A stretch of 64,000 nucleotides of DNA from Acidisoma sp. PAMC 29798 (GTDB lineage Bacteria > Pseudomonadota > Alphaproteobacteria > Acetobacterales > Acetobacteraceae). The position numbers and the translations under genes were made by a program. The notes under the pieces are model-generated. The model saw only the letters and a list, made by a program, of their open reading frames with translations. It did no database searches and had not been told where the DNA came from. Of the stretch, positions 1-8,256 are shown one piece after another. Positions within the stretch are counted from its first letter, which is position 1. Every line of letters starts with the position of its first letter. The DNA is taken from assembly GCF_030252425.1 (NCBI RefSeq), contig NZ_CP126994.1:1798001-1862000 (forward strand), in the 5' to 3' direction.

Positions 1-1
1 C

Positions 2-2677
2 TCGCCGGCCGAGGCCGAAGCACGGCTCTATACGATCTGGGAAGAAAGCGGCGCGTTCAGCGCCGATCCTGCGGCTGCGGCCGAACCCTTCACCATCATG
101 ATCCCGCCGCCCAATGTCACGGGCAGCCTTCATATGGGCCATGCGCTCACCTTCACGGTGCAAGACGCGCTGATCCGCTTCCGCCGGATGCAGGGGCGCG
201 ACACGCTGTGGCAGCCCGGCACCGACCATGCCGGCATCGCGACGCAGATGGTGGTCGAGCGGCTGCTCGGCGCCGAAGGCACGACCCGGCAGGCCCAGGG
301 GCGTGACGCGTTCCTGGAGCGCGTCTGGCAATGGAAGGCGGAATCGGGCGGGTCCATCACCCGCCAGCTGCGCCGGCTCGGCGCCTCGCTCGATTGGCCA
401 CGCGAACGCTTTACGATGGACGAGGGCCTCAACCGTGCCGTGCGACGCGTCTTTGTCAGCATGCATGCCGAGGGGCTAATTTATCGCGACCGGCGCCTAG
501 TGAACTGGGACCCGAAGTTCCAATCCGCGGTTTCCGACCTCGAAGTCGAAAATCGCGAAATGGACGGTAGCCTTTGGTATCTTCGTTATCCGATCGACGG
601 CCTGGACGGACGCAGCATCACGGTCGCGACGACACGGCCCGAGACGCTGCCGGGGGACGTGGCGGTCGCGGTCAATCCCGCAGACGAGCGCTACAAGGAC
701 CTGATCGGCCGCTTCGCGATCCTGCCTCTGGTGGGGCGGCGCATCCCCATCGTGGCGGATGAGTATTCGGATCCCGAAAAAGGCACCGGTGCGGTGAAGA
801 TCACGCCCGCGCATGACTTCAACGATTTCCAGGTCGGCGCGCGGCACAATCTGCCAATGCCCTCCATCCTCGATCGCCGCGCCGCCTTCATGATCGAGGA
901 GATCGAAGACGAGCTGGTGATGGTGCCCGGTATCGCCGATCCCGCCTTCCTGCGCAGTCTTGTGGGGGAAGACCGCGTGCCGCTGCGCGCCGCCATCGTC
1001 GCGGAATTGGAACGGCTGGAATTGCTGGTTCAGGTCGAGCGTCACCGCAATCAGGTGCCGCATGGCGATCGCTCCGGCGTGCCGATCGAGCCGCTGCTGA
1101 CCACGCAATGGTTTTGCAACGCCGCCGAACTCGCCAAGCCCGCCATCGCGGCGGTGGAGGAGGGGCGCACGGTCTTCGTTCCCAAGCAGTGGGAGAATAC
1201 CTTCTTCGCCTGGATGCGTGACATTCAGCCCTGGTGCATCAGCCGCCAGCTTTGGTGGGGGCATCGCATTCCGGCCTGGTACGGGCCCGATGGGCATGTC
1301 TTCGTCGCCGAGGACGAGGCGGTTGCCCGCGTTCAGGCCCTCAATCATTACGGCCGGGAGGAGATCCTGGCGCAGGACGAGGATGTGCTGGACACTTGGT
1401 TCAGTTCCGGCCTCTGGCCCTTTTCGACGCTTGGCTGGCCGGAAGAGACCGCGGAACTCGCGCGCTACTATCCGTCCGACGTGCTCGTCACCGCCTTCGA
1501 CATCATCTTCTTCTGGGTGGCCCGGATGATGATGATGGGCCTGCATGTCATGAAGGATGTGCCGTTCCGCACCGTCTATATCCACGGCCTGGTGCGTGAC
1601 GAGCGCGGCCAGAAGATGTCCAAGTCCAAGGGCAATGTCATCGATCCGCTGGACCTGATCGACCAATTCGGCACCGATGCGCTGCGCTTCGCGATTTGCG
1701 CACTGACCGGGCCGGGGCGGGATGTGAAGCTCGGCGCGGCGGCGGTGGAGAGCCAAAGATCCTTCGTCACCAAGCTGTGGAACGCCGCGCGCTTCTGCGA
1801 AATGAACGCCGTGCATCCGGTTCCGGGTTTTGACCCCGCAACCGTCAAGCTCCCCCTGTCGCGCTGGATCATCGCCAGCGCCAACCAAGCCGTTATGGAT
1901 GCGACAACGGCGCTGGATGCCTATCGCCTGAACGATTATGCCGCCGCCTGCTACCGCTTCACCTGGAACAGTTTCTGCGACTGGTTCCTGGAATTCGCGA
2001 AACCCGTGTTCGCACAAGGCGAGTCCGAGGACGCGGCCGAGGTACGTGCCGTCGCGGCGCATGTGCTGGGCACAATTCTGCGCATGCTGCATCCCGCCAT
2101 GCCCTTCGTCACTGAGGAGTTGTGGGGCGCCTTCGGCTTCGGCGCCGAAGGCACGCTCATTCGCGCGCCGTGGCCGGTGCCGGTTGCGGTGCCGGAGGCT
2201 GAGGCCGCGCGCGCGGAACTCGACTGGGTGGTCGGCCTGATCACCGAAGTGCGCGGCGTGCGCTCCGAAATGCGGGTGCCGCCATCGGTGCTCGCGCCGA
2301 TTTTGCTGCGCGATGCCGATGACATCGCACTCGGGCGCGCCGACCGCTGGATCGACGCCATCCGTCGCCTGGCACGTGCCTCCGAGGTCCGGGCGCTGAC
2401 GGGTGATGTGCCAAAGGGTTCCGCTCAAGCGGTGCTCGGGCCGATCACCATCGTGCTGCCGCTGGCCGAACTCATCGATCTCTCGGCGGAGCGTGCGCGG
2501 TTGGAGAAGGATCGCGCCAAGGCTTTGGACGAGGCCCGGAAGGTTGCCGGCAAGCTCGCCAATGAAAGCTTCGTCTCGCGCGCCAAGCCCGAGGTCGTGG
2601 AGGAAAACCGCGAACGTCTGGCAGCCTTCGAGGCGGAGGCATCGCGTTTGGAGGCGGCGATCGGCCGCCTTGGGTGA
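2..2677 (+). CDS. valS: Valyl-tRNA synthetase, 5' end outside the window
   Basis: Class I aminoacyl-tRNA synthetase that charges tRNA-Val and edits mischarged Thr, in the cytoplasm. The frame is open from base 2, upstream of the first ATG at 98, and those extra codons read as normal ValRS N-terminal sequence ending FTIMIPPPNVTG. The gene therefore begins before the window and 891 residues are visible. The HIGH-type motif GSLHMGHAL is at visible residues about 41-49 and KMSKS is in GQKMSKSKGNVIDP near residue 538. The Rossmann core is interrupted by the editing domain. The tail is Lys/Glu/Ala-rich and matches the C-terminal coiled coil of ValRS. Size fits the family. A likely terminator follows at once. 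Confidence 0.97.
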   Translation, partial: SPAEAEARLYTIWEESGAFSADPAAAAEPFTIMIPPPNVTGSLHMGHALTFTVQDALIRFRRMQGRDTLWQPGTDHAGIATQMVVERLLGAEGTTRQAQGRDAFLERVWQWKAESGGSITRQLRRLGASLDWPRERFTMDEGLNRAVRRVFVSMHAEGLIYRDRRLVNWDPKFQSAVSDLEVENREMDGSLWYLRYPIDGLDGRSITVATTRPETLPGDVAVAVNPADERYKDLIGRFAILPLVGRRIPIVADEYSDPEKGTGAVKITPAHDFNDFQVGARHNLPMPSILDRRAAFMIEEIEDELVMVPGIADPAFLRSLVGEDRVPLRAAIVAELERLELLVQVERHRNQVPHGDRSGVPIEPLLTTQWFCNAAELAKPAIAAVEEGRTVFVPKQWENTFFAWMRDIQPWCISRQLWWGHRIPAWYGPDGHVFVAEDEAVARVQALNHYGREEILAQDEDVLDTWFSSGLWPFSTLGWPEETAELARYYPSDVLVTAFDIIFFWVARMMMMGLHVMKDVPFRTVYIHGLVRDERGQKMSKSKGNVIDPLDLIDQFGTDALRFAICALTGPGRDVKLGAAAVESQRSFVTKLWNAARFCEMNAVHPVPGFDPATVKLPLSRWIIASANQAVMDATTALDAYRLNDYAAACYRFTWNSFCDWFLEFAKPVFAQGESEDAAEVRAVAAHVLGTILRMLHPAMPFVTEELWGAFGFGAEGTLIRAPWPVPVAVPEAEAARAELDWVVGLITEVRGVRSEMRVPPSVLAPILLRDADDIALGRADRWIDAIRRLARASEVRALTGDVPKGSAQAVLGPITIVLPLAELIDLSAERARLEKDRAKALDEARKVAGKLANESFVSRAKPEVVEENRERLAAFEAEASRLEAAIGRLG

Positions 2678-2681
2678 CAGC

Positions 2682-2720
2682 GCGGCTGACATCGTTTTGT
2701 AACAGCGTCGCCGCTTTTTT
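2682..2720 (+). terminator. Likely Rho-independent terminator of valS
   Basis: The arm GCGGCTGAC (2682-2690) pairs with GTCGCCGC (2707-2714), with one bulged T, across a 16-base loop. A run of six T follows at 2715-2720. It starts four bases after the valS stop codon. Confidence 0.5.
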
Positions 2721-2781
2721 GCCGCGTCGGAATGGCGTTGTTGCGTGGTCGAAGGTTCAACGCGACCTAGGAGAATCTATC

Positions 2782-3117
2782 ATGAAGCGTCGAGGTTTGA
2801 TCGGCCGTTTGGGCCTTCTCAGCCTAGCCGGCATCGCGGCCGCCGGTGGCATGCTGGCGACAACATCCGCGCCCGCTCAGGCGCAGCAATATCCCTACCC
2901 GCCGCTGCCGCCGCCGCGGTTCGAGCGGATGCCTCCGCCGCCGCCGGCCGGGCCACGCATGGTCTGGCAGCCGGGTCATTGGCGGTGGGACGGTTACCAC
3001 TATGCGTGGTTTGCCGGCCACTACGTCGCCTGGGGTCCGCACTATGCCCATTTCGTTCCGGGTCACTGGGGTCGGCGCGACGATCGGTGGGTTTGGATTC
3101 CGCAGCACTGGCAATAA
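2782..3117 (+). CDS. Secreted YXWGXW/WXXGXW-repeat small protein
   Basis: Small exported protein of 111 residues and unknown function. The start at 2782 is chosen because AGGAG lies ten bases upstream and a signal peptide follows directly: MKRRG, a hydrophobic segment, then a cleavage site near APAQAQ (residues 30-35). The mature part has a Pro-rich linker and then repeated aromatic motifs (WQPGHWRWDGYHY, FVPGHWGRRDDRW, WIPQHW). These match the WXXGXW repeat family of proteobacterial periplasmic or outer-membrane proteins. A longer frame reaching back to 2674 would add sequence before the signal peptide and is not credible. A hairpin at 3133-3162 follows. Role not known. Confidence 0.8.
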   Translation: MKRRGLIGRLGLLSLAGIAAAGGMLATTSAPAQAQQYPYPPLPPPRFERMPPPPPAGPRMVWQPGHWRWDGYHYAWFAGHYVAWGPHYAHFVPGHWGRRDDRWVWIPQHWQ

Positions 3118-3132
3118 GGGGCTGACGGTGTG

Positions 3133-3162
3133 ACCGCGTCACTCAGCTTTGATTGACGCGGT
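3133..3162 (+). terminator. Hairpin after the YXWGXW-repeat gene, no U-tract
   Basis: A perfect 9-bp inverted repeat, ACCGCGTCA (3133-3141) and TGACGCGGT (3154-3162), has a 12-base loop and lies 15 bases after the stop at 3117. There is no T-run after it, so it may protect or pause rather than terminate. Confidence 0.4.
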
Positions 3163-3216
3163 AGCCGCCCTCATTTAGAGCCAGCACATCTTCGTAACCT
3201 TCTGTAGGTATTGAAA

Positions 3217-3621
3217 ATGCGCTGGCTCGTCGGGCTTCCTCTGGTCTTTTCGCTCGGCGCCTGCGCCTTGATCATGCCCAAGTCGGCGGGGCAGGGCTTT
3301 CCGGTGTTCTTCGACCCCACCTCGGCGGCCATCACCAATGGCGCGCTCGGCACGATCGATGCGGCGGCGAAATTTGCCAATGCGCATGCCGATGAGCCGG
3401 TCATCCTGTCGGCCTATATGGCGCCTGCGGGCCATCACTATGTCGAAGTCCCTGGCATCGACACGCAACGCGGCGAGGCCGTGACCGCGCGACTCGTAGC
3501 CGATGGCGTCGATCCCGCGCGCATTTCCATCAAGCCGAACGGCGCGGTTCAGCCGGACGTGCCGATGTCCAAGATCGAAGTCCGCCGCGTGGACATCATC
3601 GTCGGCGTGCCCGCCCGCTGA
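3217..3621 (+). CDS. OmpA-C-like small lipoprotein
   Basis: Probable envelope lipoprotein of 134 residues. The N-terminus is a lipoprotein signal ending in the lipobox LGAC, so the mature protein would start at that Cys. The rest resembles a compact OmpA C-terminal (peptidoglycan-associated) fold: a phase rich in 'FFDPTSAAIT', a helix 'DAAAKFANAHADEPVIL', and an R-G-E-A-V-x-x-R-L segment with 'VDPARI' typical of that domain. An in-frame TTG lies two codons upstream at 3211. The ATG at 3217 is preferred because AGG sits eight bases before it. The domain call rests on motif resemblance only. Confidence 0.7.
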   Translation: MRWLVGLPLVFSLGACALIMPKSAGQGFPVFFDPTSAAITNGALGTIDAAAKFANAHADEPVILSAYMAPAGHHYVEVPGIDTQRGEAVTARLVADGVDPARISIKPNGAVQPDVPMSKIEVRRVDIIVGVPAR

Positions 3622-3637
3622 GCCATTGCGCTGAGGC

Positions 3638-3976
3638 TCACGCCTTCCAGACCGTCATCACCAATCCGCCTGCGATGATGAGGGCGCCGCCCACGATGAC
3701 CGGCATCGTGGGCGCGACGCCGAACACCACACCATTGATGATCTGGGCGACGAGAAAGAACAGCGTCACGTAAATGCCCAGCAGCCGCCCGAAATCCCAG
3801 GGCGGCAGATTGACCGTGACGCCATAGGCGAGAAGCACCAAGCCGCCGACCGCGATCAACCCGAGTCGCAGGGCCGGGGTGTACGCGCCGTGCAACCCGC
3901 GCCGGACGATGGCGTCTCCGCCCGCTTCCAGCACCGCTGCGCCAAGCAGAACCAGAAATGCGAGCCAGGGTCGCAT
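3638..3976 (-). CDS. Small four-helix membrane protein, SMR/EamA-like
   Basis: A 112-residue protein made almost entirely of four hydrophobic helices (about residues 3-20, 36-54, 66-86 and 90-108), the layout of small multidrug resistance and half-size EamA proteins. The segment 'VLEAGGDAIVRRGL' in the first helix region resembles the SMR Glu-containing start. Substrate unknown. The start codon shares one base with the stop of the PdeM gene on the same strand, so the two are probably co-transcribed. That is a recurrent neighbour arrangement rather than proof of a repair role. Confidence 0.65.
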   Translation of the reverse strand: MRPWLAFLVLLGAAVLEAGGDAIVRRGLHGAYTPALRLGLIAVGGLVLLAYGVTVNLPPWDFGRLLGIYVTLFFLVAQIINGVVFGVAPTMPVIVGGALIIAGGLVMTVWKA

Positions 3977-4665
3977 TAAGCGGCCACGCGTGAGCGGGCG
4001 AGCTGGAAATGGTACAAGCGGTCTTTGCCCAGCAGAAAAATACGTCCACCACGGGGGAAGAGGCCGGCGATGGCTTTATCCGCCACGTCTAAGCCGCCCG
4101 TGTAGCTCCCAAAGGCCGGCATGATGAGACGGCGATGCCCGTCCGTCACAAAGCACGGTCGAGTGACACTGGCGCCCCGCACCGGCACTGTCGCCTTGGG
4201 GTGATGGTGGCCGCAGATTTCGGCGTCGTTGCTGGTCGCTCGCGCCTCATGCCGGAAGGTCAGCGGCAGATCGGCGAACTCCTCCGCGACCTCGCCCGGC
4301 AGATCGGCCGGCAAATGGGGGTCGTGATTGCCCAGGACCCAGAGGAAATTGACCGTCTTGGCCATAGTGGCGAGGCGCGCGCGGTCTGCCGTCTGGAGGC
4401 GATCGGCGCCGCCGCAATCATGAAAGCTATCGCCCAGCGCGAGCACCGTTTTGGGCGAATAATGCCGCAGGAGCAGGGCCATGCGGTCGAGCGTGGTGCG
4501 GCTGTCATAGGGCGGCAGCAGCCTGCCACGACTGGCGGCGGCGGAGCCTTTTTCCAGATGAAGATCCGCGAGGATCAGCATGTTCCGCGCCGGCCAATAG
4601 GCGGCGCCAGACGGGTCTAGCATCAGGCGCTCACCGGCGAGGTGAAGCGGCGCGGCGTTGGTCAA
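3976..4665 (-). CDS. pdeM: Ligase-associated DNA repair endonuclease PdeM-like metallophosphoesterase
   Basis: Calcineurin-like phosphoesterase of the bacterial Lhr/ligase repair cluster, presumed to process DNA ends. All metal-binding blocks are present: ADLHLEKGS, LALGDSFHD, VLGNHDPH and CGHHHPK. The open frame extends to 4719, but its first 18 codons lie inside a short palindromic repeat (4689-4758) and give a translated-repeat N-terminus. The TTG at 4665 yields the expected family start (TNAAPLHLAGERLMLDPSG) and 229 residues, a normal length. It is transcribed after the Lhr helicase, with the repeat between them, and is followed by a small membrane protein. Confidence 0.88.
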   Translation of the reverse strand: MTNAAPLHLAGERLMLDPSGAAYWPARNMLILADLHLEKGSAAASRGRLLPPYDSRTTLDRMALLLRHYSPKTVLALGDSFHDCGGADRLQTADRARLATMAKTVNFLWVLGNHDPHLPADLPGEVAEEFADLPLTFRHEARATSNDAEICGHHHPKATVPVRGASVTRPCFVTDGHRRLIMPAFGSYTGGLDVADKAIAGLFPRGGRIFLLGKDRLYHFQLARSRVAA

Positions 4666-4688
4666 TTGAACACCCCGACACCCCTTAC

Positions 4689-4758
4689 CGTCATCCACGG
4701 GCTTGACCCGTGGATCCATGGGCGCCCATGGATCCGCGCATCGAGTGCGCAGATGACG
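4689..4758. repeat. Intergenic palindromic repeat, family A (copy 1)
   Basis: Outer arms CGTCAT (4689-4694) and ATGACG (4753-4758) enclose nested palindromes: CACGGGCTTGACCCGTGG at 4695-4712 and a perfect one around CCATGGGCGCCCATGG. The pattern 'cgggcttgacc ... atcgagtgcgc' recurs in degenerate form at 22116-22208. It matches a class of short repeats common between alphaproteobacterial genes, whose minus-strand translation begins MDPRVKP. Confidence 0.75.
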
Positions 4759-4822
4759 ACAGAACGAGTAGGTCTTGAAGACGTCATCGGGAGCGGAAAA
4801 CCTCAGTGGAAAACTTCATATC

Positions 4823-7330
4823 TCAGGTCAACTTCGGGTCTGATCGTGATGTTCGTGCAAGCACGTTCTCAGGATGTTCCTCCCCCGTCGCTTCGCTGAC
4901 AAGAGCCTCCGCCTCGGCGAGAAGATCCTCCACGCCCATGCCCTGAACCTGCTCGCGTCCGATTTCCAGCAGAACGGGCACCGCGAGGGGCGACACCCGG
5001 TCGAGCCGCACTTGCCGCACCCGGCCGCGCACCCGCTGCAGCATGCCCGACAGTCGGCCGAGATCGGTCAAGCCGCCCGCCGCATCCGCCCAGGTCGCGC
5101 GCAGCAGAATATGGTCCGGCTGGTGGCGACGCAGCACGTCGTAAATCAGGTCGCTGTTCACCGTCACCTGGCGCCGGTTGCGCTCGGCCCCCGGCATCTG
5201 CCGGTCGATCAGCCCGCCGATGACCGCGACATTGCGAAATGTGCGGCGAAGCATGGAGCTTTCGGCCATCCAGGATTCGAGATCGTCGCCCAGCATGTCT
5301 TCGTGGAACAGCGCGTCCATGTCATGCGGCTCATGCGCGGACCAGACGGCGATGACGTAATCGGTCGCGACATAGCCCAGCGGACCCATGCCGAGCCGCT
5401 CCATCCGCCGGGTCAGCAACATGCCAAGGGTCTGGTGTGCGTTGCGGCCCTCAAAGCAATAGGCGACCAGAAACCAACGCCCGCCGCGTGGAAAGGTCTC
5501 GACCATCAGGTCATCCTCACCGGGCAGGGAAGACCGCGCCTGCTGGATCGCGAGCCATTCGCGCACCGGGCCCGGAAAGGCCGGCCATTGTGCGGGGTCG
5601 TGCAGCATGGCGCGGACACGGGCGGCGAGGCCCGTCGTCAAAGGCAGGCGCGCGCCGGCATAGGTCGGCACCTTCGGCGTACCGGATCCGCCATCCGCGA
5701 CCTCTGCCGTCATTTCCCGCAAGCGCATGAAGCGTAAAAGCCGGCCGGCGAAGATGAAGGTGTCGCCCGGCGTCAGGCTGCTGACGAACCATTCCTCGAC
5801 CTCGCCCAGCATCGGCCCGCGCCCGAGGCGCAGCTTGATCATCGGCGCTTCGACGATGGTGCCGATATTCATGCGGTATTGCCGGGCGACGCGGGCGTTA
5901 CGGACATGGACCAATCCCTCGGCGTCGCGGAACAGTTTTCGATAACGCTCATAGGCTTGCAGGGCGTAGCCGCCATCTTCCACGAAGCTCAAAACCGCCG
6001 TGAACGTTTCGCGATCGAGCGTCGCATAGGGCGCGGCGGAGGTGACTTCCGCAAAGGCGTCATCGGGGTGAAACGGCCCGGCACAGGCGAGGCCCAATAG
6101 GTGCTGCGCCAAGACATCCAGGCCGCCAGGCCGGGGCGCGTCGCCGTCCAGCTCGCGGGCCGCAACGCCCTGGCGCGCCGCTTCGCATTCCAGCACCTCG
6201 AAGCGATTGGCGGGCACCAGGATGGCGACGCTGGTTTCATCCATGCGGTGATTGGCGCGGCCGACGCGCTGCAGCAGGCGGGACACGCCCTTGGGCGCGC
6301 CGACCTGGATGACCTGATCGACACCGCCCCAATCGATGCCGAGATCGAGGGAGGAGGTGGCAATGACGGCACGCAGGCTGCCCGCTGCCATCGCGGCCTC
6401 GACCTTGCGGCGCTGCGCGATGTCCAGGCTGCCGTGATGGATGGCGATCGGCAGCGTGTCCTCATTGATGCGCCAGATGTCCTGGAACAGCAGCTCGGCC
6501 TGGGCGCGGGTATTGACGAAAATGATGGTGAGGCCGGCGGCTTTCACCTTTTCTAGGATGTCGGGCGCGGAGGCGAGGCCCATATGCCCGCCCCAGGGCA
6601 GATGGCCCTGCGGCAGCATGATGGTGAGGTCGGGCGGGGACGGATCGGCGACCTCGATCAACCGCAAGTCGTCGCGCATTTCGCTGCCGGAGACATAGGT
6701 TGCCAGCGCCTCCTTGTGGGCGACGGTGGCGGACAGGCCGATCCGCCGGGCTTGCGGCGCCAGGCGGGACAGGCGCGCAAGGCCTAACGCGAGCAGATCG
6801 CCGCGCTTGGTGCCCGCCAGGGCATGAACCTCATCGATGATGACGGAGCGGAGGTTGCGGAACATATCGGACGCGCCGTCGAGCGACAGCAGCAGAGCGA
6901 GGCTCTCCGGCGTCGTCAGCAGGATATCGGGCGGCATCTCCCGCTGCCGGGCGCGACGGTTCTGCGGCGTGTCCCCGGTCCGCGTCTCGATGCGGATGGG
7001 GAGTGCCATCTCCTCCACCGGCTCGGTCAGGTTTCGGGCGATATCGGTCGCAAGCGCCTTCAGCGGGCTGAGATAGAGGGTATGGACGCCCGGCAGCGGC
7101 GCGTCAGCCGCTAAAGGCGGCCGCTCGGACAGTTCGATCAGGCTCGGCAGGAAACCTGCCAGCGTCTTGCCGCCACCGGTGGGCGCGATGAGCAGGACGT
7201 GATGGCCAGCCTGTACCTCCGCCAGCACATCGCGCTGATGGCGTCGCACCGACCAGCCACGCGCCGCGAACCACGCTGAAAAGCGCGCGGGAATGGGCGT
7301 CGCTTGGGGAGGGAGGCGGCGTCGGCTCAT
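4823..7330 (-). CDS. lhr: Ligase-associated Lhr-type DNA helicase (LHR-Core)
   Basis: Superfamily 2 DNA helicase of 835 residues, the LHR-Core form associated with DNA repair ligases. RecA-like domain 1 carries Walker A (APTGGGKTLAG), the TTPESLALLL block and the DEVH box (IIDEVHAL). Domain 2 has HHGSL, ATSSLDLGIDWG and the arginine-finger motif QRVGRANHR. A winged helix and a C-terminal Lhr domain follow. The start at 7330 (MSRRRLPP) is preferred to a frame reaching 7402, whose added codons look non-coding. It forms a module with the PdeM, exonuclease and ligase genes, the last two divergent from it. The gene ends about 65 bases before repeat copy A1. Confidence 0.95.
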   Translation of the reverse strand: MSRRRLPPQATPIPARFSAWFAARGWSVRRHQRDVLAEVQAGHHVLLIAPTGGGKTLAGFLPSLIELSERPPLAADAPLPGVHTLYLSPLKALATDIARNLTEPVEEMALPIRIETRTGDTPQNRRARQREMPPDILLTTPESLALLLSLDGASDMFRNLRSVIIDEVHALAGTKRGDLLALGLARLSRLAPQARRIGLSATVAHKEALATYVSGSEMRDDLRLIEVADPSPPDLTIMLPQGHLPWGGHMGLASAPDILEKVKAAGLTIIFVNTRAQAELLFQDIWRINEDTLPIAIHHGSLDIAQRRKVEAAMAAGSLRAVIATSSLDLGIDWGGVDQVIQVGAPKGVSRLLQRVGRANHRMDETSVAILVPANRFEVLECEAARQGVAARELDGDAPRPGGLDVLAQHLLGLACAGPFHPDDAFAEVTSAAPYATLDRETFTAVLSFVEDGGYALQAYERYRKLFRDAEGLVHVRNARVARQYRMNIGTIVEAPMIKLRLGRGPMLGEVEEWFVSSLTPGDTFIFAGRLLRFMRLREMTAEVADGGSGTPKVPTYAGARLPLTTGLAARVRAMLHDPAQWPAFPGPVREWLAIQQARSSLPGEDDLMVETFPRGGRWFLVAYCFEGRNAHQTLGMLLTRRMERLGMGPLGYVATDYVIAVWSAHEPHDMDALFHEDMLGDDLESWMAESSMLRRTFRNVAVIGGLIDRQMPGAERNRRQVTVNSDLIYDVLRRHQPDHILLRATWADAAGGLTDLGRLSGMLQRVRGRVRQVRLDRVSPLAVPVLLEIGREQVQGMGVEDLLAEAEALVSEATGEEHPENVLARTSRSDPKLT

Positions 7331-7561
7331 GGCAATGAGAACATAGCGCGAATTCTTTTGAACCCAAGGGCGGTGATGAACCAGGGACAACTCTATCCAC
7401 AAGCACGTGGGGCGGAGAGCGTTCGCAGCCTGTGGATGAATGGGGATAAGGGCACTTCCGTCATACTGACGTCTATATTACGTTTTATAACGCACACGCG
7501 TTACCGCTTGCACGCCCAAAGAAGCCGCCGTAAGACGGATGTAACGCAGGAAAACCGCACG
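7331..7561. promoter_or_regulatory. Divergent control region with stacked inverted repeats
   Basis: A 231-base region between the minus-strand helicase gene and a plus-strand uncharacterised gene. It holds two DnaA-box-like 9-mers in opposite orientation (CTATCCACA near 7392 and TGTGGATGA near 7431), an inverted repeat CGTCA-TAC-TGACG (7459-7471), an AT-rich stretch with TATATT, and a perfect inverted repeat TAACGC-ACAC-GCGTTA (7488-7503). The last two look like operator sites. No protein can be assigned to them from sequence. Confidence 0.4.
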
Positions 7562-8230
7562 ATGGCGCGCAGTCGAAGCCCCAATTACCCGCAGATTGGC
7601 CTCAAGGAGGCGTTGCAGCGCGTCTCAAGCGTTTACAAGCGCGATTACCAGAGCACGCTGACGCGTGATCTTGCGGCCGAGCGGCTGGGCTATTCCGGCC
7701 TCAACGGCAAGTCGCTCGCGGTGCTGGCGGCGCTTGGAAAGTTTGGATTGCTGGAGGGCAGGGGCGAGGACACCCGCGTTTCGGACCTCGCCGTGCGCAT
7801 TCTGGCCTTTCCAGCGGGCGCACCGGAGCGTGTGGCGGCGCTGCGGGAGGCCGCATCCCGCCCGGAATTGTTCGGCGAGTTGGACCAGCGGTTCGCGAGC
7901 GGCCAGGCGAGTGATGGCTCCATCCGCGCCTGGCTGGTGACGCGGGGCTTCATTCCCCCGGCCGCCGAGGCGGCTGTGCGCGCCTATCGGGAAACGAAGC
8001 AGCTTCTGGAGGCTGAAATAGGGTCCGAGCCGCCACCCTTCTCCGCGCCTGTCGCGGTCTCCTCGCCGAAACCGGATGGCGGCACGCGCCGGGCGGTATT
8101 TGGCCTCGCCGAGGGTGAGGTGGTGATAACCGCGCCGGTCTTTCTCTCGGCCGAAAGCGTCAACGACCTGCGGGATTTCCTCGACGTCTTCATGAAGCGG
8201 GCGTTGCGGGAGGCGGGGCTTCCGACGTAA
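7562..8230 (+). CDS. Uncharacterised protein, possible winged-helix regulator
   Basis: A 222-residue protein with no motif I can name confidently. It starts at 7562 (MARSRSPNYPQIGLKEAL); a frame running back to 7304 passes through the control region and is rejected. The first half (about residues 10-100) is helical and reads like a DNA-binding or winged-helix protein, with 'YSGLNGKSLAVLAALGKFGLLEGRG' as a helix-turn-helix-like core followed by 'RVSDLAVRIL'. A Pro-rich linker leads to a C-terminal part with two short beta strands and a terminal helix rich in Asp/Arg. It sits between the two halves of the repair module and just behind two inverted repeats, so autoregulation or control of the module is possible. 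Confidence 0.6.
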   Translation: MARSRSPNYPQIGLKEALQRVSSVYKRDYQSTLTRDLAAERLGYSGLNGKSLAVLAALGKFGLLEGRGEDTRVSDLAVRILAFPAGAPERVAALREAASRPELFGELDQRFASGQASDGSIRAWLVTRGFIPPAAEAAVRAYRETKQLLEAEIGSEPPPFSAPVAVSSPKPDGGTRRAVFGLAEGEVVITAPVFLSAESVNDLRDFLDVFMKRALREAGLPT

Positions 8231-8256
8231 GCGCCGCGATCCCATATACTGCGCCA

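Noticed and set aside
497-2692. A 731-codon frame opposite valS
   Set aside because: It is antisense to a complete, motif-bearing synthetase gene. Its translation has no family motif, and long opposite frames are common in GC-rich DNA.
4666-4719. N-terminal extension of PdeM (MDPRVKPVDD...)
   Set aside because: Mostly codes through the family A palindrome. Such peptides arise from the repeat and do not occur in family proteins.
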